From assembly GCF_004795035.1 (NCBI RefSeq), contig NZ_SSBK01000035.1, positions 1 to 64,000 of the forward strand: 64,000 nucleotides of DNA, given 5' to 3'. Every line of letters starts with the position of its first letter. The stretch's first letter is position 1. The notes under the pieces are model-generated. The model had not been told where the DNA came from and did not search any database. It was given only the letters and a program-made list of their open reading frames with translations. The DNA comes from Streptomyces sp. A0958. Lineage in GTDB: Bacteria; Actinomycetota; Actinomycetes; Streptomycetales; Streptomycetaceae. Shown here piece after piece: positions 40,818 through 48,779 of the stretch. The translations under genes were made by a program, and so were the position numbers.

Positions 40818-41627
40818 GTGAAAAAGCTCTCCGCACGACGACGCCATCCGTTGGCGGCGGTCGTCGTACTACTCCTCGCGCTGGCGGCCACCGGGGGGCT
40901 GTACGCCGCGTTTGCGCCCGCGAGTAAGGCGCAGGCCGACGACACCGCCCAGTCCCTCGCCATCGAAGAGGGCAAGAAGCTGTACTCCGTCGGTTGCGCC
41001 AGCTGCCACGGAACCGGCGGTCAGGGCACCACCGACGGGCCCCAGCTTGTCGGCGTGGGCTCCGCCGCCGTGGACTTCCAGGTCGGTACGGGCCGTATGC
41101 CCGCGCAGCAGCCGGGTGCCCAGGTACCGAAGAAGAAGGTCATCTACAGCCAGGCCGAGATCGACCAGCTCGCGGCGTACGTCGCGTCGCTCGGCGCCGG
41201 CCCGGTCGTTCCGACCAAGAGTGATGTCAGCCCGGAAGGTGCGGACGTCGCCAAGGGCGGCGACCTGTTCCGTACCAACTGCGCGCAGTGCCACAACTTC
41301 ACCGGCAAGGGTGGCGCGCTGACGAACGGCAAGTACGCGCCCGACCTCAACGGCGTGGACCCCAAGCACATCTACGAGGCCATGCTGACCGGCCCGCAGA
41401 GCATGCCGTCCTTCCCGGACTCGACGATGCCCAACAAGCAGAAGCGGGACATCATCGCCTACATCAAGACCGTGAACAGCTCCGAGGCGCAGACCCCCGG
41501 CGGCCTCAGCCTCGGAGGCCTGGGTCCGGTCAGCGAGGGTCTGTTCGGCTGGATCTTCGGACTGGGCGGTCTGATCGCAGTTGCCATTTGGGTCGCGGCC
41601 CACACCGCTAAGGCCAAGAAGTCATGA
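40818..41627 (+). CDS. qcrC: Diheme cytochrome c subunit of the bcc complex
   Basis: Membrane-bound cytochrome cc (269 residues) that links the bc complex directly to the oxidase, replacing soluble cytochrome c. It has an N-terminal signal/anchor (about 10-32), heme sites CASCH and CAQCH, axial Met candidates (in GRMPAQQPG and MPSFPDSTM) and a C-terminal anchor helix (about 243-262). The start is GTG 40818. The stop overlaps qcrA by 4 nt. Confidence 0.95.
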   Translation: MKKLSARRRHPLAAVVVLLLALAATGGLYAAFAPASKAQADDTAQSLAIEEGKKLYSVGCASCHGTGGQGTTDGPQLVGVGSAAVDFQVGTGRMPAQQPGAQVPKKKVIYSQAEIDQLAAYVASLGAGPVVPTKSDVSPEGADVAKGGDLFRTNCAQCHNFTGKGGALTNGKYAPDLNGVDPKHIYEAMLTGPQSMPSFPDSTMPNKQKRDIIAYIKTVNSSEAQTPGGLSLGGLGPVSEGLFGWIFGLGGLIAVAIWVAAHTAKAKKS

Positions 41628-42676
41628 GTAGCCAAGAGATTCCAGAAGAGAACCTGCCGGAAGAGCAGGGTGCCGCGCACGACGCGGTGGACAAGGCGCA
41701 CGACCCGTTCGCCGACCCGGGACTGCCGGCACACAAGCCGCGCATCCAGGACATCGACGAGCGGGCCGCGAAGCGCTCCGAGCGCGTCGTCGCGACCATG
41801 TTCCTGTTGTCCATGCTGGCGACGGTGGGCTTCATCGCCTCCTACGTCATTTTCCCGGTCGACAAGATCGTCTTCATCTTCCCGCTCGGTCATGTGAGCG
41901 CGCTCAACTTCTCCCTGGGTCTGACCCTGGGGCTGGCGCTCTTCCTGATCGGCGCGGGTGCCGTCCACTGGGCGCGCACGCTGATGTCCGACGTCGAGGT
42001 CGCCGACGACCGGCACCCCATCGAGGCGGCGCCCGAGGTCAAGGCCAAGGTTCTGGCCGACTTCGCGGACGGCGCCCGGGAGTCCGCTCTCGGCCGGCGC
42101 AAGCTGATCCGCAACACCATGTTCGGCGCGCTGGCCCTGGTGCCGCTCTCCGGTGTGATGCTGCTGCGCGACCTGGGGCCGCTGCCGGAGAAGAAGCTCC
42201 GCAACACCCTGTGGGCCAAGGGCAAGCAGCTCGTCAACATGAACACCATGGAGCCGCTGCGTCCCGAGGACGTCGCCGTCGGTTCGCTCACCTTCGCCAT
42301 GCCCGAGGGCCTGAAGGAGGAGGCGCACGACTTCCAGACGCAGATCGCCAAGGCCGCGCTGATGATCATCCGCATCGAGCCGGACGACATCAAGGACAAG
42401 CGCGAGCGCGAGTGGGCCCACGAGGGCATCGTGGCCTTCTCGAAGATCTGCACCCACGTGGGCTGCCCGATCAGCCTCTACGAGCAGCAGACGCACCACG
42501 TGCTCTGCCCGTGCCACCAGTCCACCTTCGACCTCTCCGACGGCGCCCGCGTCATCTTCGGTCCGGCCGGTCACGCCCTTCCGCAGCTGCGGATCGGCGT
42601 GAACAGCGAGGGCAACCTCGAGGCGCTCGGTGACTTCGAAGAGCCCGTCGGTCCTGCATTCTGGGAGCGCGGATGA
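41624..42676 (+). CDS. qcrA: Rieske iron-sulfur subunit of the bcc complex
   Basis: A 350-residue subunit with three membrane helices (about 60-80, 92-113 and 165-182), the actinobacterial form, and a C-terminal Rieske domain. The 2Fe-2S ligands are in CTHVGC and CPCHQSTFD. A GPAGHALPQL loop follows. The cluster takes electrons from menaquinol and passes them to QcrC. It is translationally coupled at both ends (ATGA overlaps). Confidence 0.95.
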   Translation: MSSQEIPEENLPEEQGAAHDAVDKAHDPFADPGLPAHKPRIQDIDERAAKRSERVVATMFLLSMLATVGFIASYVIFPVDKIVFIFPLGHVSALNFSLGLTLGLALFLIGAGAVHWARTLMSDVEVADDRHPIEAAPEVKAKVLADFADGARESALGRRKLIRNTMFGALALVPLSGVMLLRDLGPLPEKKLRNTLWAKGKQLVNMNTMEPLRPEDVAVGSLTFAMPEGLKEEAHDFQTQIAKAALMIIRIEPDDIKDKREREWAHEGIVAFSKICTHVGCPISLYEQQTHHVLCPCHQSTFDLSDGARVIFGPAGHALPQLRIGVNSEGNLEALGDFEEPVGPAFWERG

Positions 42677-44322
42677 GTACTGCGACCACCAACACGCCCG
42701 GATCGGCCGCGCCGGGCAATCGCAAGGCGCCCGCCGGTGAGCGGGTGGCCGACTGGGCGGACGGCCGACTGGGGATCTACTCCCTCGCCAAGTCCAACAT
42801 GCGGAAGATCTTCCCGGACCACTGGTCCTTCATGCTCGGTGAGATCTGCCTCTACAGCTTCATCATCATCATCCTCACGGGTGTGTACCTGACGCTGTTC
42901 TTCCACCCGAGCATGAACGAGGTCGTGTACCACGGCCCGTACGAGCCCATGCAGGGCATCCGGATGTCCGAGGCGTACGCCTCGACGCTGAACATCAGCT
43001 TCGACGTCCGCGGTGGTCTGCTGGTCCGGCAGATCCACCACTGGGCCGCGGTCATCTTCCTGGCCGGCATGTTCGTGCACATGTTCCGGGTGTTCTTCAC
43101 CGGTGCGTACCGCAAGCCGCGCGAGATCAACTGGCTGTTCGGCTTCCTGCTGTTCGTCCTCGGCATGTTCACCGGTTTCACCGGTTACTCGCTCCCGGAC
43201 GACCTGCTATCCGGCACGGGTGTGCGCTTCACCCAGGGCGCGATCCTGTCGGTGCCCGTCGTCGGTACGTACATCTCGATGTTCCTGTTCGGCGGGGAGT
43301 TCCCCGGCGGCGACCTCATCGCGAGGTTCTACTCGATCCACATCCTGCTGTTGCCGGGCATCATGCTCGGGCTCGTGGTCGGCCACCTGATCCTGGTCTT
43401 CTACCACAAGCACACGCAGTTCGCGGGACCCGGACGCACCAACAAGAACGTCGTCGGCATGCCCCTGCTGCCGGTGTACATGGCGAAGGCCGGCGGCTTC
43501 TTCTTCCTGGTCTTCGGTTTCATCGCGATCATCGCGGCCATCGCCACGATCAACCCGATCTGGGCGCTCGGGCCGTACCGTCCCGACCAGGTGTCCACGG
43601 GCGCCCAGCCGGACTGGTACATGGGCTTCGCCGAAGGCTTCGTCCGTGTGATGCCGGGCTGGGAGATCAACCTCTGGGGCCACACGCTGGTCCTGGGCGT
43701 GTTCATCCCGTTGGTCGTCTTCGGTCTGGTCCTCGGACTCCTGGCGCTCTACCCGTTCATCGAGTCCTGGATCACCGGGGACAAGCGCGAGCACCACATC
43801 CTGGACAAGCCGCGCAACGCCCCGACCCGCACGGCGCTCGGCGTCGCCTGGGTGACGATCTACTTCGTCATGCTGGTCGGCGGCGGCAACGACATCTGGG
43901 CGACCCACTTCAGCCTGTCGCTCAACGCGATCAGCTGGTTCGTCCGCGTCGCCTTCTTCGTCGGACCCGTCCTGGCGTTCGTCGCCACCCGGCGGATCTG
44001 CCTCGGCCTCCAGCGCCGCGACAAGGAGAAGGTGCTGCACGGGCGCGAGTCCGGGCTCATCAAGCGCCTGCCGCACGGTGAGTTCGTCGAGGTCCACGAG
44101 CCGCTCTCGCCCGAGAACCTGCACAGGCTCACGGCGCACGAGCAGTACGAGCCGCTCGAGATCGGCCCGACGGTCGACGAGAACGGCGTGGAGCGCAAGG
44201 TGTCCAGGCTCCAGAAGCTCCGGGTCAGGCTCAGCAAGGGCCTGTACGGCGAGAACAACCAGATCGCCAAGCCCACCGCCGAGGAGTACCAGGAGATCAC
44301 CAGCGGCCACGGCCACCACTGA
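42673..44322 (+). CDS. qcrB: Cytochrome b subunit of the bcc complex
   Basis: A 549-residue b-type cytochrome with eight or nine helices. Heme b ligand histidines are in RQIHHWAAVIFLAGMFVHMF and in YSIHILLLPG / GLVVGHLILVFYH. The quinol-oxidation site has the PDW motif (AQPDWYMGF). The long C-terminal tail (about 430-549) is hydrophilic, as in Streptomyces and mycobacteria. It overlaps qcrA by 4 nt and ends the qcrCAB operon before the hairpin at 44341-44384. Confidence 0.96.
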   Translation: MSTATTNTPGSAAPGNRKAPAGERVADWADGRLGIYSLAKSNMRKIFPDHWSFMLGEICLYSFIIIILTGVYLTLFFHPSMNEVVYHGPYEPMQGIRMSEAYASTLNISFDVRGGLLVRQIHHWAAVIFLAGMFVHMFRVFFTGAYRKPREINWLFGFLLFVLGMFTGFTGYSLPDDLLSGTGVRFTQGAILSVPVVGTYISMFLFGGEFPGGDLIARFYSIHILLLPGIMLGLVVGHLILVFYHKHTQFAGPGRTNKNVVGMPLLPVYMAKAGGFFFLVFGFIAIIAAIATINPIWALGPYRPDQVSTGAQPDWYMGFAEGFVRVMPGWEINLWGHTLVLGVFIPLVVFGLVLGLLALYPFIESWITGDKREHHILDKPRNAPTRTALGVAWVTIYFVMLVGGGNDIWATHFSLSLNAISWFVRVAFFVGPVLAFVATRRICLGLQRRDKEKVLHGRESGLIKRLPHGEFVEVHEPLSPENLHRLTAHEQYEPLEIGPTVDENGVERKVSRLQKLRVRLSKGLYGENNQIAKPTAEEYQEITSGHGHH

Positions 44323-44340
44323 TCACCCGTTCCGATCGCC

Positions 44341-44384
44341 ACGGCGAGAGCCCCGTCCATTCGCTGGACGGGGCTCTTTGCCGT
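44341..44384 (+). terminator. Terminator of qcrCAB
   Basis: An inner 13-bp stem (44347-44359 with 44365-44377, loop TTCGC) sits inside a 5-bp outer stem (44341-44345 with 44380-44384). It lies 18 bp after qcrB. Confidence 0.88.
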
Positions 44385-44444
44385 CTCCGTGGCTCGATAG
44401 GGTGGCCCCATCCCCTTATCGGCTGTGGACCCCAGGAGCGGACC

Positions 44445-45509
44445 ATGAACGTTGTGACCCCGGGCGGCGGCGACAGCGTGGCGGCCCGTTCCTGGCCCGG
44501 CGTGCTGGCCCCCCTGATGCGCGGCGAGGACCTGAGCGCCGACGCCACCGCGTGGGCGATGGACCGCATCATGAGCGGCGAGGCGACCGACGTGCAGATC
44601 GCCGGTTTCGCGGTGGCCCTGCGTGCCAAGGGCGAGACGGTCACGGAGGTATCCGGTCTGGTCCGCGCCATGTACCAGCACGCCACGACCATAGAGGTGC
44701 CCGGCCGGACGGTCGACATCGTCGGCACCGGCGGCGACATGGCCAAGACGGTCAACATCTCCACCATGTCCGCGATCGTCGTGGCCGGGACGGGTGCCAA
44801 GGTCGTCAAGCACGGCAGCCGCGCCTCGTCCTCGGCCAGCGGCTCCTCCGACGTACTCGGGAAGCTCGGCGTCAACCTGGAGCTGTCCCCGCGCCGTGTG
44901 GCGGAGGTGGCCGAGGAGGCCGGCATCACCTTCTGCTTCGCGGTGAAGTTCCACCCGGCCCTGCGCCACGCGGCCAAGGCCCGGGCGGAGCTGGGCGCGC
45001 CGACCACGTTCAACATCCTCGGCCCGCTGACCAATCCGGCCAAGGTGCGCTCGCAGGCGATCGGAGTGGCCGATCTGCGGATGGCCCCCATCGTCGCCGG
45101 CGTCCTCGCCGAGCGCGGCAACTCGGCCCTGGTCTTCCGGGGCGACGACGGGCTGGACGAGCTGACCACCACGGCGACCTCGCGGGTGTGGGTGGCCCGG
45201 GACGGTGTGGTGCGCGAGGAGTCCTTCGACCCGCGCGACGTCGGCCTGGACCTGGTCCCGGTGGAGGCGCTGCGCGGCGCGGACGCCTCGTACAACGCGG
45301 ATGTGGCCCGTCGGCTGCTGGCCGGTGAGACGGGCCCGGTACGGGACGCCGTCCTGCTCAACTCGGCTGCCGCGCTGGTCGCGCTGGACCCGGGCGAGGG
45401 CACGCTCACCGAGCAGATCCGCACCGGCATGGCGAAGGCCGCCGAGTCCATCGACTCGGGGGCGGCCGGGCGGGCGCTGGAGAGATGGGTCGTCGCCAGC
45501 AACGCGTGA
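44445..45509 (+). CDS. trpD: Anthranilate phosphoribosyltransferase
   Basis: Second step of tryptophan synthesis, joining PRPP to anthranilate. It has 354 residues. Family motifs are IVGTGGDMAKTVNIST (PRPP loop), KHGSRASSS, FCFAVKFHPALRH and FNILGPLTNPA. The start ATG 44445 has AGGAG upstream, and a -10-like TAGGGT lies near 44398. It stands alone, away from other trp genes, as in other Streptomyces. Downstream is the SAM-IV riboswitch. Confidence 0.95.
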   Translation: MNVVTPGGGDSVAARSWPGVLAPLMRGEDLSADATAWAMDRIMSGEATDVQIAGFAVALRAKGETVTEVSGLVRAMYQHATTIEVPGRTVDIVGTGGDMAKTVNISTMSAIVVAGTGAKVVKHGSRASSSASGSSDVLGKLGVNLELSPRRVAEVAEEAGITFCFAVKFHPALRHAAKARAELGAPTTFNILGPLTNPAKVRSQAIGVADLRMAPIVAGVLAERGNSALVFRGDDGLDELTTTATSRVWVARDGVVREESFDPRDVGLDLVPVEALRGADASYNADVARRLLAGETGPVRDAVLLNSAAALVALDPGEGTLTEQIRTGMAKAAESIDSGAAGRALERWVVASNA

Positions 45510-45591
45510 GCGCACGGATGTGAGGCAGGGCGCAGTCCGGATTCTGGACTGCGCCTTGCGCGTTCCCGTGCGTATGGCAGGATGCTGCGCA

Positions 45592-45709
45592 GGTCATGAG
45601 TGACAGCGACTACGGCCCCGGCCCGCTGTCCGGCAACCCTCCGTCCGTGGCGGGGTGCCCCGGGTGAAGACCGGGCTGCAGGCAGCGAGGTCTGCGGCAA
45701 GCGCGGACC
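45592..45709 (+). promoter_or_regulatory. SAM-IV riboswitch
   Basis: The sequence follows the SAM-IV consensus closely: GGTCATGAGTGACAGC at the 5' end, CTGTCCGGCAACCCTCC, GGCGGGGTGCCCCGGGTGAAGACC closing P1 (GGTC 45592-45595 with GACC 45669-45672), and a 3' GCGGCAAGCGCGGACC arm. It binds S-adenosylmethionine and represses downstream genes when SAM is plentiful. Its 3' arm (GGACCCC, 45705-45711) can also pair with GGGGTCC (45737-45743), a likely expression platform. Confidence 0.92.
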
Positions 45710-45798
45710 CCTGGATGTCGTGCGACGTCCGCCCGTGGGGTCCTTGGTCCTCAGGGAGCCTCTTGTGAGCAAGCGAATGCGTTAGGGCCTTCGGCCCT
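45705..45798 (+). promoter_or_regulatory. Expression platform of the SAM-IV riboswitch
   Basis: GGACCCC (45705-45711) pairs with GGGGTCC (45737-45743), enclosing a second stem GGATGTCG / CGACGTCC (45713-45720, 45723-45730). The outer stem reuses bases of the riboswitch 3' arm, so the folds compete. A further 6-bp hairpin, AGGGCC-TTC-GGCCCT (45784-45798), is followed by a pyrimidine-rich run and may be the terminator. The ribosome site of the next gene is at about 45872. Confidence 0.5.
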
Positions 45799-45883
45799 GT
45801 TCCGCGTACCCCTCTTCTTTCACTCCGTGCTGCCGCGTCTTCGCAGGCACGCGGAATTCGCCTGCCTGTAACGGGAGTTCGTC

Positions 45884-47260
45884 ATGTCTGTCTTCACCGC
45901 TGCCGCCGAGCAGTCACTTTGTGCGCCTCTGCCGGTTCTGGGCGAGGATGTCCTCGTCCCGCTGGTCACCGGCGGAGAGGTCGGGTACGCCGCGCTGGAC
46001 TACGCCGCGAGCGCCCCGGCGCTGAAGCGCGTCTGGGACGACGTGGCCGCGTACGCCCCGTACTACGGCAGCGTCCACCGCGGGGCCGGCTACCTCTCGC
46101 AGCTCTCCACGGACCTCTTCGAGTCCAGCCGCGCCACGGTGGCGGAGTTCCTGGGCTGCCGCCCCGGGGACCAGGTGGTCTTCACCCGGTCCACCACCGA
46201 CTCGCTGAACCTGCTGGCCGCCGCGCTGCCCGCCGACTGCCAGGTGTTCGTCTTCGAGACCGAGCACCACGCCTCGCTGCTGCCCTGGCGCGACGCCCGG
46301 GTGACCTACCTGAACGCCCCGCGCACTCCCGCCCGGGCCGTCGCCACGCTGGAGCGGGCCCTCGCCGACCGTGAGCCCTACGGCCCCGCGCTCGTCTGCG
46401 TCACCGGCGCGTCCAACGTCACCGGCGAACTGTGGCCCGTCAAGGAGCTGGCTGCCGCCGCGCACGCCCACGGCGCGAGGATCGTCCTGGACGCCGCCCA
46501 GCTCGCCCCGCACCACCCCGTCGACATCGCCGGGCTGGACGTGGACTGGGTCGCGTTCTCCGGGCACAAGCTGTACGCGCCGTTCGGATCGGGCGTCCTG
46601 GCCGGCCGCGCCGACTGGCTGCGCGACGCCGAGCCCTACCTCGCCGGCGGCGGCGCCTCCCGCAAGGTCGCCCGGCGCGCGGACGGCGGGGTCGACGTCG
46701 AGTGGCACACCACCGCCGCCCGCCACGAGGCCGGTTCGCCCAACGTCATCGGCGTCCACTCCATCGCCTCCGCCTGCAAGGCGCTCACCGAGGCCGGCTT
46801 CGACCGGTTGGTCGCCCGCGAACAGCACCTGGTCGGCGAGGTCCTGGCCGGGCTCGCCGAGGTTTCCGAGGTCAAGGTGCTCTCGCTGTTCGGCGACGAC
46901 GCCCCGCGGGTCGGCGTGATCTCGTTCGTGGTGGAGGGCTGGAACAGCTCCCACTTCGCCGCCGCCCTCTCCGCCGAGTACGGCATCGGGGTGCGCGACG
47001 GCCTCTTCTGCGCCCACCCGCTCGTGCGCATCCTGCTCGGCAGCGACCCGGGTGAGGCCGGCGAGTGCGGGGCGCCGGAGGCCGAGCCGGGCGAGCGGTC
47101 CCTGAACGCCATCCGGGTCAGCTTCGGCGCCGGCACGCCGGACGAGCACATCGAGCGCTTCCTGCGGGCGGTCCGGGAACTGGTCAGCGCCGGGGCCCGC
47201 TGGAAGTACCGCACCGAGGACGGCCGTTGCGTCCCGGACCGGGGCGCCGCCCAGGTCTGA
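45884..47260 (+). CDS. Class V aminotransferase (cysteine desulfurase-like) under SAM-IV control
   Basis: A 458-residue PLP enzyme of the aminotransferase V fold. It has TRSTTDSLNLLAAAL (phosphate-binding region), ETEHHASLLPW, VTGASNVTGE, VLDAAQLAPHHPVD and PLP-Lys229 in FSGHKLYAPFGSG. No persulfide-loop Cys typical of IscS or SufS is clear near the C-terminus (FCAHPLVRILLG has one Cys), so desulfuration is uncertain. The SAM riboswitch upstream points to sulfur amino-acid metabolism. The start ATG 45884 follows GGGAG. It is ended by the palindrome at 47271-47320. Confidence 0.92.
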   Translation: MSVFTAAAEQSLCAPLPVLGEDVLVPLVTGGEVGYAALDYAASAPALKRVWDDVAAYAPYYGSVHRGAGYLSQLSTDLFESSRATVAEFLGCRPGDQVVFTRSTTDSLNLLAAALPADCQVFVFETEHHASLLPWRDARVTYLNAPRTPARAVATLERALADREPYGPALVCVTGASNVTGELWPVKELAAAAHAHGARIVLDAAQLAPHHPVDIAGLDVDWVAFSGHKLYAPFGSGVLAGRADWLRDAEPYLAGGGASRKVARRADGGVDVEWHTTAARHEAGSPNVIGVHSIASACKALTEAGFDRLVAREQHLVGEVLAGLAEVSEVKVLSLFGDDAPRVGVISFVVEGWNSSHFAAALSAEYGIGVRDGLFCAHPLVRILLGSDPGEAGECGAPEAEPGERSLNAIRVSFGAGTPDEHIERFLRAVRELVSAGARWKYRTEDGRCVPDRGAAQV

Positions 47261-47270
47261 GGACGGACCG

Positions 47271-47320
47271 CGTGCTGCTGCGGCCGGGTACGGACGTCCG
47301 TACCCGGCCGCAGCAGCACG
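47271..47320. terminator. 50-bp perfect palindrome, bidirectional terminator
   Basis: 25-bp arms (47271-47295 and 47296-47320) are exact complements with no spacer. It lies between the convergent class V aminotransferase and AsnC-type genes. Confidence 0.85.
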
Positions 47321-47326
47321 TAGGCC

Positions 47327-47608
47327 CTACGCGTCCAGGCCGATGGAGAAGGCCGCCTCCAGGTCGTGCTGCGAGTACGTACGGAAGGCGACGTGGGTGT
47401 CGGTGCCCTCGACACCGGGGATCTTGCTGATCCGGCCGGGGATGACCTCGGCGAGATCGTCGTGCTTGGACACCCGGACCATGGCGATCAGGTCGTAGGT
47501 ACCGGTGACCGAGAAGACCTCGCTGACGCTGTCCAGCGCGGCGATGGCCTCGGCGATCTCGGGAATCCGGTCCACGCTGGTTTTGATGAGCACGATCGCG
47601 GTGATCAC
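47327..47608 (-). CDS. Lrp/AsnC-type ligand-binding (RAM) domain protein without DNA-binding domain
   Basis: A 93-residue stand-alone RAM domain. The core pattern is EVFSVTGTYDLIAMVRV and a terminal IPGVEGTDTHVAF. It lacks the helix-turn-helix of full Lrp proteins, so it is thought to bind amino acids as an oligomer, possibly modulating other regulators or enzymes. The start GTG 47608 overlaps the stop of the rhomboid gene by 4 nt, so it is the second gene of a two-gene operon. Confidence 0.9.
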   Translation of the reverse strand: MITAIVLIKTSVDRIPEIAEAIAALDSVSEVFSVTGTYDLIAMVRVSKHDDLAEVIPGRISKIPGVEGTDTHVAFRTYSQHDLEAAFSIGLDA

Positions 47609-48342
47609 GGCTGGCTTTCTCCCTCGGTGGCCGTGGCTGGAGACTTCACTCTAGCGTCACCCCTATAACGTCCCCAGGCGTAGAAGAAGCCGGTGGCGAA
47701 GCCGACGACATGGGCCAGGTAGGCCACCCCCGGGCCGCTTCCCGCGCCCTCGGCGGCCAGCCACTGCAGGACGAACCAGAAGATCAGCACCACCCAGGCG
47801 GGGAAGCGCAGGGGCAGGAAGAGCAGGAACGGGAAGAGGCTGGTGACCCGGGCCCGGGGGAAGAGGTAGAGGAACGCCCCCAGCACCGCCGAGATCGCCC
47901 CCGACGCACCGACGAGCGTCTGGTCGGACGTGGCGTGCGCGGCCGCGTAGGCGAGCAGGGCGAGGTAGCCGCAGCCGAGGTAGAAGAGGGCGAACTCCGT
48001 GTGGCCCATGCGCTCCTCGGCCATCGCGCCGAACACGTACAGGAACAGCATGTTGCCGAGCAGGTGCAGCCAGCTGCCGTGGACGAAGAGTGCGGTGAGC
48101 GGGGTGAGCAGGGCGTGTGCCGAGCCGTCCCACAGCTCGCTCGGGATGACGCCCCACCGTTCGAAGTACCCCGCCTGGGCGGCGAGCAGGGCGTCCGCGC
48201 CGCCGCGCACCGGGACGAATCCGGAGAGCGGGCTGATCACGAACACCGCGCAGCACAGGGCGATGAGGGCGTACGTCACCGGTGGCCCGCCCGAAGTCGC
48301 CGCGCGCAGGAGCCTGCCGGCCGCAGCCCGCCGATCGATCAT
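47605..48342 (-). CDS. Rhomboid-family intramembrane serine protease
   Basis: A 245-residue membrane protease with six helices. The catalytic Ser147 lies in VGASGAISAVLG and His211 in YLAHVVGFATGFF. The family HLLGNMLFLYVFG motif is in helix 2. The ATG at 48342 is used; TTG 48360 is in frame six codons upstream. Neither has a good Shine-Dalgarno site, so the start is uncertain. Substrates are unknown. It is coupled to the AsnC-type gene. Confidence 0.9.
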   Translation of the reverse strand: MIDRRAAAGRLLRAATSGGPPVTYALIALCCAVFVISPLSGFVPVRGGADALLAAQAGYFERWGVIPSELWDGSAHALLTPLTALFVHGSWLHLLGNMLFLYVFGAMAEERMGHTEFALFYLGCGYLALLAYAAAHATSDQTLVGASGAISAVLGAFLYLFPRARVTSLFPFLLFLPLRFPAWVVLIFWFVLQWLAAEGAGSGPGVAYLAHVVGFATGFFYAWGRYRGDARVKSPATATEGESQP

Positions 48343-48502
48343 GAACAGAGCATGGCGCAAGCGGAGCGAACGGGACAGACCGCCTCGCCGTGCCGGGGGG
48401 AAGCGCCGAGGCCGTAGGGTGACAGGTGGACATCCGCAGTTCGACGGCGCACCGCGAGACCCTTGTCCGGCAGCTCACGGCTCGACGAAAGAGGACGCAC
48501 CG

Positions 48503-48745
48503 ATGACGACCGTTCCCCAGCCGACCGGCACGACCCGCTGGCGCTGCACGCTCTGCGGAAACCTCACGCGATTCGACGTGACGCGCTCGTCCAAGGTCGT
48601 CGAGTACGTCCATCTCGACCTGGCCGGGGAGTCGAGCGTCGAGGAACGCGAGGTGGTCAGTGAGACCATCGAGTCGGTGCGCTGTCGTTGGTGCAACGCG
48701 GTGGACCAGATCGAGCTAGTCGACAGGCCGGGTGCCGACTCCTGA
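48503..48745 (+). CDS. Small zinc-ribbon protein (80 aa)
   Basis: It has two CxxC pairs (RCTLCGN near residue 15 and RCRWCNA near 62), the mark of a zinc ribbon, with an acidic VEEREVVSETIES segment between. The start ATG 48503 has AGAGGA upstream, and a -10-like TAGGGT is at 48415-48420. It is read with the NYN-domain gene 34 bp downstream, which hints at a role in RNA handling; this is inference from position. Confidence 0.85.
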   Translation: MTTVPQPTGTTRWRCTLCGNLTRFDVTRSSKVVEYVHLDLAGESSVEEREVVSETIESVRCRWCNAVDQIELVDRPGADS

Positions 48746-48779
48746 CGGGGCCGTGCGGAGACAACACATGAGGTGACGG

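Noticed and set aside
45600..45785. 61-codon plus-strand frame starting GTGACAGCG, before the class V aminotransferase
   Set aside because: It lies wholly within the SAM-IV riboswitch and its expression platform; the base sequence is explained by RNA structure.
48342..48360. TTG start at 48360 for the rhomboid protease
   Set aside because: It is in frame but has no ribosome site. The ATG at 48342 is used instead, though it too lacks one, so the choice is not firm.
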